From the NCBI RefSeq assembly GCF_022539315.1, contig NC_066321.1, forward strand, positions 6,383,824-6,447,823: a DNA stretch of 64,000 nt, written 5' to 3'. Below, one piece after another: positions 12,701 through 24,700 of this stretch (within the stretch, counting starts at the first letter, position 1; every line of letters begins with the position of its first letter). The position numbers and the translations under genes are program-made. This DNA is from Serinus canaria (lineage: Eukaryota > Chordata > Aves > Passeriformes > Fringillidae). Below the pieces are notes generated by a model. That model was not told the origin of the DNA, did no database searches, and worked only from the letters and a program-made list of their open reading frames with translations.

Positions 12701-15700
12701 TAAGCTTTAAATCCTCTGACATGCAATCCTCTCTCTCTGACAGTAGTTAAGAAGGAATTCTTAGGGAAGGGAAAAAAAGAATATTGATGGTGATGTTTGC
12801 AGTTTTCATGATGGCTTTCCTGTCTGTAATATAATAAAGATTATTCTCTTGGTGGTGTATTCTTCTCATTAGTCCATTGAAACAGGAGTTCCAAAATTAA
12901 ACCTGAAACTTCTGTTTCCTGTGGACAGTGAAGTATGGGAAGCTGGGAATAGGCAGGATTGTGTGCAGGTGATGGGCAGTGACTCCTGCAGGCAGTGGTG
13001 GCTGCTGAGAAGTTGAAGCACACTTTCATATCCAATAGTGTGCTTCAAAATTGATTATGTACTGAAGATTTCTACTGAATTTGGAAGATCTCATGTTTAC
13101 ACTCTGTATTGATTTATCATTTTCAGGTTTTTTGGTAAAAGAAGGCAATGGGATTGTAGAGGAGCTTCAAACTTAGAGGAACTACATCAACTTTTAAATG
13201 AAATAATGATCAGAAGACTGAAGAATGATGTCCTAACTCAGCTGCCTCCCAAAGTCAGGCAACGTATTCCGTTTGACCTCCCACAAGCTGCAGCAAAGGT
13301 AAATTTTCCACTTTTGTTAAAATACATTTGTCAATAAATGGAAATATCTATGTATGGATATGTATTTTTATGTCTGCATGTGTATTATATGTAGTTATTA
13401 AGATTGTGTGAGTATAAAGCAGAGTATCTCTCTTACTGTTTTTTAAAGTATAACACAAAGAACACTAATACTGCAATTACCTTTTTCATCAATGATAATT
13501 TTTTTCTAATTCTGGTACAATTTCTTTTCTGTCTTCTTTTCCCATAGATTTTGAATCCTACATTTACTTTTAGTCAATTTTGGTAGAGTTCTCCAAAGTT
13601 CCTAAATATTTCACTTAAAACATACCTGTACTTTGTACTCTGTGTCTAACCACTGGTCTCTCCTGCCAATTAGAATCTGAATGCCACTTTTGCAGAGTGG
13701 GAGAAATTAATGAGAAGTCTGAGATCAGATGCCACTGAAAGCCACTTTTCTGAAGTCATGAGTCTGATCACACGCATGTATAAGGAAACAGCCATTGCCA
13801 AGGTGAGTCTGCAAGTCTTTCCTTAATATCCCTAAATTATCCAGTGTGTGTTTCTAACCTCATAAAATTGGTTTTATTGGCCAGAATACGAGATGAGGTT
13901 ATTTGGTTTGTTTTATAGTCATGACATGGAGAAACACTCTCTTTTTCCCTGTATGGAATAGGAATAGGAATAGGAATGGAATAGGCAGAACCCCATTACA
14001 ATGAAAAAAGAAATCTAAAGACCACTGCAATGTGTATTGCATTAACTGTTGATCACTGATAAATTTTGTTATTAACTGTCATCATTGCTTTAATAGCTTT
14101 TGCAAAAGATACTGAAAATTACATTTGACACAAAAGAATTCTATGAATGCTTAAAGAGAGCAATATTTTATGATTATGGTATTGTGAACATATCAGATTT
14201 ATTCTTTCAGTTTTGATATATGGCTTTGTGTGTGTGGATACAGAAAATATTACCTTGTCTGTTTGAAATATGTTTGTTTTTCTCGAATATGGATTAAAAC
14301 ATCAGATAATGATGTCTGAATTAAAAGGGGGTTTATCTACATCTTAATGTGGAAGAAGGGCCATGTAATTATATAATCTTTTGAGGATAAATGTGTGGTT
14401 TTTCTCTCTCTGAAGGAGTAAGTTAGGTTTCTCAAAGACATCAAGTTGTGATTTTTTTTAAACAAAATTAATCTGAATTATTTGCTTCTTAGCAATGTCA
14501 GTGTTTGATAAAGTGTTACACAGATAACAAAAGATATGGAAATTTACCTTTTCGTGTTACAAGGAATTGAAAGACATGAAAATAAAAAATGTCTTTTTGA
14601 ATATTTTGTGTGTCTCACTAATGAAAACACTCGCTCACTGCAGGCAGGAGCAGTCAAGGACTACATCAAAATGATGCTTGACAATGACAAACTGAAGTTC
14701 CTCGTCTTTGCCCATCACCTGAGCATGCTGCAAGCCTGCACAGAGGCAGTGATAGAGAGCAAGGTAAAGCCTTAACAAATGTGCACACAAATTTACCTTC
14801 ACTTACACAAATGGCTGTCAGCTGTGTTTGAATTCAGCAGAACTGTACACGAGTACAGCACTGGAAGGATTTTATGTGTGTACAGATCAGTGCCACTGGA
14901 TTAAAAGGGATCTTGTGGTTCTGAAGAACTGCTTTGTGTTTAAGGATGATGTAAACACACTTGTATCTGGTATGACTTTATTATTATTATTATTAAATCA
15001 ATGCTGTAGGCATTTGTTTTCCAGATTTTTCAGTTTGCTTCTGTTTATTTTTGAGGGGTTTAAGAATGGGGGTGAGATGCACACTATCATCTCACCTCAA
15101 TGTTTAATTCAAAGCAGTAAAAATGTTTGCAAACAGCTTTCACCTTATTTTGATCATGGACTCTTGACTATTGCTTGGGAATGGTGGCTAACTTTGCTGT
15201 TTTGTATTTTTATTCTTTTTAATTGTTTGGAATTTTAAAAAAATGGTGTCAGGGTAATTCCAGATTCTTCTGTGAAATATTCTATTTTAAGATCCCATGT
15301 TCATTTTATCTTCCACTTTTGCAAACATGGAATACAAAGTCTACACTTCTCTAGAGAGAGACTTAATTTTAAATCAAAGGGCAAAAGAGTGCTGGTGTAT
15401 CCTGATCCCCATGACAGCAATAGAACAGTCCTTTTCCTATTTTTACTGGGGGACAGGGAGGGATTGGGGCTGAAAACAGGCACTGATGATGTCATTTAGT
15501 CTCTGTTGTGATGTCACAGGCTCGCTACATCCGCATAGATGGGAGTGTTCCCTCTGCAGAGAGGATTCACCTCGTCAATCAGTTCCAGAAGGACCCCGAG
15601 ACCCGAGTTGCTATTTTGAGTATTCAGGCAGCTGGTCAGGTAGGGCAGAACAGAAAATACGAGAACTAATACACTTGAAGATTATAGCTGCTGAAATCAT

Positions 15701-18700
15701 TGGTGAATGAAGTGGTTTACTGAAGGCAATTTGTCTTCGTGCGATTTGCCCTTTGTAGACCCTGCGTTCATTTCTTTGCACTAATCATGTTAACTGTTCT
15801 AAGCCTCTATTGAATTTGTTTGAGCTAAATGATGATAAGCAGTAGTATCTCATTCTTGAATAATTAGAAAAACTCAGTTTCTCTAAAAGCACTAGATTAA
15901 TAAGAAATAGATGTTATTCCATAATGAAAAGCAGTGTGAAGTCTTTGCACAATATTGAAGTATTTTTTAAATCTGAGGCACAAGGAAGAATCAGTAGAAT
16001 AAACCCATCTGCTATTGAGGACCACCTCTTATTTCCATATTAAGATGTCCTGTACAACCTGTAGCTTGTTAAAGCAAATCAGTTTTTGTGTGTGGTATCT
16101 TTTTATTAAAGAATGCATCAACTTGTTCTCCTTAGGGTTTAACATTCACTGCTGCCACTCACGTTGTTTTTGCTGAATTATATTGGGATCCAGGCCACAT
16201 TAAACAAGCAGAAGACAGAGCACACCGCATTGGGCAGTGCAGCTCAGTGAACATTCACTTCCTGATTGCCAAAGGAACCATGGACACCCTCATGTGGGCC
16301 ATGCTCAACCGCAAGGTGCGTGTGCCGTGGGGGCAGAGCTCACTGGGCTGGGGCTGCACTCCAGTGCCACAGCAGTCTTGTTTATCTGGAACACACCTAA
16401 GTGATACACCTACAATTGCTGATCATCAAAATGTCTGTGTTTGTCCTGATTTAGTCTTTTCTAGCTTTTTGCTCTTCATTCAGGATGCAAAGATAATGAG
16501 TCTTTGCCAAAGGGAACGAGATGGTTCATATCCACAGGAGATGGCTGTTTTATCTTCTAGCTCTTTATTGCTATTGTTTCTCAGTCTACAATTTTAAGGC
16601 ATTCAGGCAGTCTGCTCCCTCATAACAGCTAGAATTTGTTGTGGGTGTTTTTTTTTTTTAATTGAATGAATGTTGTGCCTAAACTAAGCTTCCTTTCTGA
16701 GAGGAAGAGGCATTCTCAGATAATTCTTTCCAGGAGATGGAAGATTACACTAATCTCTTCTTCTGTTGCCATTTTCCGCAAGTATCACCCAGCTGTTGTT
16801 AGCAGTTGAAGAATCATAGAATGGTTTAGGTTGGAAAGGTCCTTTAAGCTCATCCTGCCTGGTGCATTATGAGTCTCCTCCTCCTGAGGTGGGGCTCAGT
16901 AATTCAACATCAATTTACCTTACAAGTTCTATCACACAAATTCTGCCTATATTTGTCTCCACATGCCAAGAAAAACATGTTAAAGCTGTTAGAAGGTGTA
17001 CACAGTGTATATATTCTCTTTTATCTTCAATAAATACTGACATTTTGTGTACAGCTTCACTGTTTGCAGTGTGCTAAATACAGCACTTACCATTATTGTT
17101 CCTCTAGGCCAAAGTCACAGGCAGCACCTTGAATGGCAAGAAAGAAAAAATGCAGGCTGAAGAAGGGGATAAGGACAAATGGGATTTTTTGAGTTTTGCT
17201 GAAACCTGGACCCCAAATGAAAGTCTAGAAGATCTCCAAAATGAACTTTTATTTACACATGTAAGACTTGAAACTGTTTTTTCTTTTTCCTTTCCTTTTA
17301 AAAATTGTAACAGCCATTTGCTTCAGCTTTCTGTGCACTTCAGACATTACTAATGGAGAAACATCAAAAAAGTAGGAAAAAGTAATGTAAATTCCATTTT
17401 AAAATTTAGGTGAAGTTGGGAAAAGTGCTCTGTGGAGAATAAATGTCATCTACATCTTCTGACAGGTCCTTATGTTAAGTTTGGGTGACTGAGACACCCT
17501 CAGAGTCAGATAAGACCAAGTAATTTTTGTTCAAATCACATCTTTGCTTACTGTGCTGAATTCATTGGACTAATATTTAAAACAGTGTTTGAAAACCTTT
17601 CCTTGTAATGAACATCTTCAAAAAAAGCACACAGCTTGTAAGTTCTGTGTACCTGTTTTCTGGTAGTGCCATTTCAGGACTTCCAGGAGAATATTGAAAA
17701 TACTGTTCTGGAATCAGGAGAGGAATGTTGAATTGCTTTTTCTGCTCACTGTTCGTTCTTGAAGTTATCTTTTGTTAAAGATATCTTTTGTTTAACAGTT
17801 TCTGATGCAGTCATAAGTGGGGTTTAGAGGTCTTTTCCAACCTAAATGATTCTGTGATTCCTATTCCTTTCCTCTTCCCAGTTTGAAAAGGACAGACAGC
17901 ATGACATCCGTTCCTTCTTTTCCCCCAAATCCTCCATGGAGAAGAAGCGCAAAAGATTTTCTGGTGATGAATTGTTATACAATGATTCAGAATCTTCTGC
18001 AGTCACAAAAGAAGAGGGTGCAGAGAAGAGCAATGAAAACCTGGATTCCACAAGGATAAGTGAGGTGGAGGCAATTTGTGATGAAGAAACTTGTGAACAT
18101 GAAGCCAAAAGAGCAAAGAGCGTAAGTGGATCGACCCCAGTCAGCTCCAGTAATAAAAAGAAAACATCTCTGACTGGAAAAAAGGCTTCTTTATTTTCAG
18201 AAAAAAACAGTGAACTCCATCCTTGTGACTTAAATGCTTCAAGTGAAAGTACAGATGTAAATAAAGTTTGGCACTGCAGTGCTTGCACTTACACTAACAG
18301 TGCTCTGCTGCCTTACTGTGAGATGTGCCATTGCCCCCAGAGCAGGGATGGTGAGTAAGGGGTGCTGCAGAGGGAAAGAAACATGCATTTTTCATTTCAG
18401 TTGTGATCAGGCTCAATAAGTACAATTTTTTTGAACTGGTGACTACACAGAAGTCCAGGAAAATATGATACTCTTTAGTCTTGCTTTTCCCAAGGATCTT
18501 TTACATGACTCTTACTTGAAACAAGTGAAAAATACCCATAAAATGTTAATAGGTTATAAATTCCCTAAGGAAGAATATATCCTTTGTTTTGTTTGCAGCA
18601 AATGTCCTTCTCATCTTCCTTGAAGTTTATGGTTTTTCTGAATACAATTAAACAGCAATACTTTTCTTCACCTTTCAAAACTAAGCAGTGGGGTGTTGGA

Positions 18701-21700
18701 GTTTTATTAACTTGAGCATTGTGTATTTGTCATGAGAGACATTATCTGGAAAATATGGCTTTTCTTTCTCCACCAGCTCACAGTAGATTTCTTTTACTAA
18801 ATTTATTTAAGCTATCTGGAAAATTAATGAAACATTTTTATAAATATATGCCAGTATTTGTCATTTCAGTTGCAAAGCCACGGGTAAGGTTCTTTTTGCT
18901 TCCTTTTTTATTTGTTTAAATCTCTGGGCTTGTTCAAATAAGGACAACTTCTGAGTTTCACAGCTATAAATCAATGCCTTGGGAAACTACTTTGTCTGTT
19001 TATTGTATACAATAACTGTATATAATATAGAATTGCTAACTGCATTGTTTATTTCATATATATATTTTTACATTAATCTGGGTGCAGGGGATTACATAAA
19101 TTAAAAGCTTTGTTCCATGTGTTTGTTCTCCTACCATTAAAGTTAGCTCCAACTTCCTAAGTGGTTGCACCATAATATTATTATAGAATGCAGTGCCATT
19201 TCTTTGTATTTCAGTGATGTGTTCCTGTCTCAGGGGTGTTATTAGGTACCTGCCAGGTAACACAAAACATTGCTTTGCTTCTTTCTTTGTATTTAGGTGA
19301 GAGAAATGGTGAAGCTCCCAGGTGCCAGACTGAGGAAGAGGAGCTCAGGAGAGATGGAGAGAGAGCAGAGGGCAGTGCTGAAGGCAGAAGAGGAAATCTG
19401 GGGGAACTGGGGGCCCACAAATCTCTTGAAATCAGAGAACAGGAAACTGTTGGCACTGAAAAGGAAGAAAGCAAAAAAGAACGTGGAGAAGGTAAAGTGT
19501 GACTCTGAAAGAACAATTCTATCCCATTGTGAAACTGGATTAAATGCCTCTGGCATGAAGAATGGCTTTTAAATAAAAACCTACACCTCTGAAACACAGA
19601 AGTACAAACACCAGCATGGGACTTTCTCATTCTGGCCTGGGGCATTTGTTGAATTTGGATGCTGGATAAGCTCAGCCTTTCCACACAGCTCCTGGAGCAA
19701 ACCAGAGCTGACTGACTTCAGGACTGTCAAACCAGCAGCTGGCAATGTGGATGGTTTTACTGGAACTCAGGACAGACACAGGCAAACAGATGATGGGTCA
19801 TCCAGGAGAAACAGAAAATGAAATACACAAATACCTTCAGAGTTTGCTGCTTGAGCTCTGCACCTTATATTGTTCTGGAATTAAATAAATATTAAATATT
19901 ATTTTTAATGTTAAGAGTAGAATGAAGGAATAAAAATCTTTAATGCCAACATTTTTTCTGTTCTAGATAAATCAGACACACTCAAAATATATGATGGGCT
20001 TATGTTCTGTGCAAGCAGGAATACTGATAGAATCCACCTCTATACAAAGGTAAACCTGAAATATGCATGGTTATTGTTATTTTAAAATTGCAAAGGAGAA
20101 TGTTGCTCTATGAAATGTTTCTGTATGCTCTCCTTTGTTATGCTTGATGTAAAAGCAATAATATTTTTGTACTAACTGAAATGTACAAGAATTAGGTAGT
20201 TTTATCATTCTAGTTCTTTTTCTCAATAGAATTAAGTAATAATTCCTTAGATACATAACTCCCAACACTTCTCTTGGTTTACAGAATTGGGCTAATATGT
20301 CAAATCATCTGGAATAGAAATTCCTGTGACAGTTGTTTAAAATTCCTTTTTTATTATTAGTGTCTTATCATAAAATAACTTGAATAGAATAACATTCAAA
20401 ATTCAAATAAAAAATGACAGTAAATCCTGACACACTAAGTAAATAAAATATTGCCACCACATTTTCAGAAAGCTCAACATTGCTGCTATGTGTAAGTTAG
20501 TAATTTCTTTAATAAAGTCCATTATCATTAATTTGCAGTGGTGATTTAGTACAGAAAGCAGCAGCTGGGAATTTTCCAGGTCATAATTCAAGGGGAGGTC
20601 AGGACTTGCCAATTTCTTCTTTCAAGTGATAGGAAAGTTCAGTGGGAAGATTTTGTCCAATGCACTGAGTCAATCAGTGTATTCAGGTGCCACTGAAGCA
20701 GCACAGATAACTGGGGGAAGCCTTTGAGATAAGACATTTCTATGAGGCTGATGCAGCTGGGAAAAGTCAAAGAGAGTCCAAAAGTCCTCTTGAATCTGGA
20801 AATTTGTTTTATGTACTTACAGTGTATGCTGCTGCCTAGCTTCACATGTTTTATTCAGACAAAGATGCATTTTGGGTGGCTTTTGGGCAATTGTCTGGTT
20901 TTGGTTTTGCTGGGATTAGAGATTCATGGTGCCAGATACTGCACAAAATCTGCTGAATGGTGAGACCCCAGGGCATTCTGCTTTGACTCCTCTCAAATGC
21001 CTCTGAATCATCAGTAAGTTCCTTGGCTAGATGTACCCACTGGACAACTTATTCCTTTGAAAATTAAGTGGAGAACTTTTTCAGACATTACAAAGAAGTA
21101 CGATAAACAATGTTCAAGAATTCTTATTTTAAATTGTAATGAAGTGACATTCTCATATCTCCAATCATTCATTTCCCTTAGAATTCAGTCAAGAGGATTG
21201 TAATTTCAGTTTAATATAAGGCAGTTTGTGTGTCTGAACTATCTGCAAGGAAAAATCAGATCTATTAAAAGTTAAAGTGTTCAGCCTTGTTACTTTTAGG
21301 TAGATTAATATGAATAACCGTCCTTGCATTTTTGCTGTTACCTCTGTGCCTTATTGTTAATTCTGAAAAAATTTGACCTTGAGAAACTAAATTTAGTAGG
21401 AAGGGAGGAGAATTCACTTGAAACAGATTACTTTTTACATTGCATCGGTAAACAAAACTGTTTGCTTGTCTAGGATGGTGAACCACTGAATCATAATTTC
21501 ATTCCACTGGACATACAGCTGGATAACTGGGAAGATTTACCAGAGACTTTCCAGAACAAAAAAAATCGTGCATTGGTAAGAACAAGCTCTGCTGACACAG
21601 CAATATAATATTTAATGCAGAAGAAGATTACTTAACTTTTACAAAAGTAAATGCAGAATACTGCCAGGCCTTAGGATATAGGCACAGTTTCATCAAAGCA

Positions 21701-24700
21701 ATCTTACAGATGTTGATGTGAATATTAATTATGGAATCTTTTACTTTGTCAAATTATTGTGCCTCCTGTTCACACTGCAGTAGAAGGAATTAACCAGGCA
21801 TCATTTCATTTTTCATTTACAGGATTAGTTACTAACTTTCATAAGTCAACAAAATAACTTCTAAAGGTTCTGAATAAGAATGTTCTAGATTGTATCATAG
21901 CTGCAGGCCTGAGCAGGCCTCCACTCTCACTGTCCCTTTGGTCTACTAACAGTTTTCAAAGCACTGTCAGGCACAGCTCCACAGAGACATTCAGTTAATT
22001 TAGGAATAAAGATTCCATTCATAATGGGCTTTGAGAAGAACACTGCAAACACAAGTAATCAAGTAAGGAAATCCAGATTTAAACTGGATGGGAAATATTT
22101 TCTGCTTAACTTAAAATCTGATTTTCCAAACAGAAAACACTGATTCTTTCTGTAGGTTCTCCAGCAAGTTTGGAATTTAAATTTGTAGTGGGGATACCTG
22201 ATAGAACCAGCTGTTGTGTGAAGCAGCTACTGAGTGGGTTCCACAGGTAGGGGGTGTGAAGAGTTACTTGAAAGCACCATCTCTGGTTGTAGCAGCTGTT
22301 TCCAGCCAGGGTAGAATGCATTCATCTATGGCACTGGTTTGCTGTAATTAGCTCTGTGCAAAGCCTGTCCTGCTACTGACTCTCATATTCTTTGCCAGAT
22401 CCTGAGGTTTGTGAAAGAATGGACTCATCTAACAGCAATGAAACAGAAGATTGTCAGAAAAAGTGGTCAGATATTCTGTAGTCCCATTCATGCTGCAGAG
22501 GAGCTCTCTAAAAAGCAGTCGGGGGGCAGCAGCACAAAGAGGTATGTGGGGCTTGGTTTTAATTCCTCCTACTAATTACTGCAGAAAGCTTGATTAATTT
22601 AATGTGGCCTTCAGTGGAATGATGCTAAGTCTGAACTGGACATTCAGTGATTACTTGTCACAGTGACAGAGGCAGCCAGGCATGTTGATGACTCTGCTGG
22701 AAGTGTCTCCTTCCCTGCCCAGCACTGTGCCCCATTCAGCAGCTGCTCTGGCTCTGCTGCACTGCATGTTTCAACATCTGGAACTTGCCAGGTGTTTTAA
22801 AGGAAAAACCTGACCTCAGGGCCGCAACAGAAAAGTAAGGTCAAAGCACCTTGTTTCTCCCCACCTGCAAGCAGATATAAATCATTAAATCATTGCCATC
22901 AGTGAGCTAATGTTTTATTCATAATTCACAGCCAACTCAAACCCTTTCCAGTTCTTGTTTTTTCTTTAGGCAGTTCTGTTCTCTGTGAATGACATTTGTC
23001 AAAACTGTGGCTCTCTTTGCTGAGTGTCACTGAAAAGGGCTGGTGTTTGATCCTTGTTAAAACCTAAATGTACCTTTGATTCCCTTTCTTTTTCTGTTGT
23101 CTTCCTTGACAGACATTTGTAACCTCAGTGCTGTCATTGCTCTGCCCAGAACATGTCATGCAAACCATCTAAAACCTTCTTATTCCCTTCAATCCATACT
23201 GTTAAATTCCTCAGAGTGAATCTATTTTGGCTTTAGGTAAGAATGAAGTAAATAAATAGTTTGTAATTCCAGTAGTATCAGAAGCAGAGGGTAATAGGTG
23301 TTTGTTAACCTCTTGCCTGATTGTGCCCTTCCATGAAGTATAGAAAAAAATCTGTGAATGGTGTTAGAAAACCTACCAGGACCTACAGCAGCTGTGTAGG
23401 TTTTGGCAGATGTTCAGTTCAGAGATGTCCTCAGAAGAAGTTGTCTGAATAGTGGTTTCTGTGAAGCAGTTTTAACTAAGAGCAGTCGTGTTTTACAGGG
23501 TTTCACACGAAAATGAAGCAGGGAGATCAAACATAAGTAACAGAGCAAGGAGTCCTCCTGAGCTTGTAAAGCTTCCTGGATTATCCAGTGTCACTGAGAC
23601 ATCACCTAACTGAACCAAAATGCCTTTCAGGTTTCACTGGCAGGCAGTATCAAATTGCAGTCATTTTTAAATTGTTATACACAAACCAAGTTACCTGTTC
23701 ACTGGTTAGAATTCACTTTTAGAAAAAGATATTTAATGTGGAAGTATATAAAGCATGTTTTCCCAAACTTTCTTCATTTCTCATCCAGAAAATGAGGAAT
23801 GTTTGAAGAGAATGTGCTGTACCAATGTTGCTGCAGCCCAGAGTGCTGTTCCTCGAGGGAGGTTACCACCTTTGCTGACAGGATTTGTCACTCTCTCAGG
23901 TATGTGACCAGGGAGGATGTGGCAGCAGCCTCGCTCTCCAAGGCCAGCAGCAGCGGGGGCAGCGTTCGCCTCATCTCCAAAGAAATGGGGGCTTCTCTGG
24001 ACAAAGGTGCTTCTCCTAAGTCATCCACAAAGTAGGTTTATTAATGCAATAGGATGATTAAGTTCTTTTGCCACATTTTTTTTTTAATGGTAGTAAAATT
24101 ATTTGCTCTGTCTGCTTTGCTGAAGTACAGTAGTTAGATAAGAAACTTGCTGTAGTGCTAATGAGCTCTGTTTTATTCTTTTAACAATTTAGAATTCATC
24201 TGTTGTCTGCTGACAGAGCTGCTAATTAACTGAGTCTGACTAACATAAAACAAGAGAATAGTTATGTGATTCAGTTAGAGAAAAGAATGTTAGCTCAGCC
24301 CCTTTGTGAGGTCAACATCAAATTGAGGACACCGAATTTGCTCCTATTTTGCCTCAGAATTTAAAAAAAATGGGAACAATGAAGTGAAAATTTCAAACGA
24401 GAATTGCCCTTTTAAAAACTTTTTTAAACAAGCTCTGTGTATCCTACTTTGTTTTGAGTAGGAAATTTCATAGGCCGCCATGGAAATTGTAAAGAGAAAC
24501 CAGGATCTTTCCTTTGACTTTATTACTTCTGTTAAAGAGGGGGCTGAAACATTTTACTTTTCTGTGTGTACATGTTTGATGGAAATCACCATGTCTTTAT
24601 AAATACAGCATTATTTCAGCTAATGATTGAGTAAGATGTGCAGAAGAAAAATTGCCTTGTTATATTGCCAAATTTTGTTTAAATGGAAATGTAAACCAAG

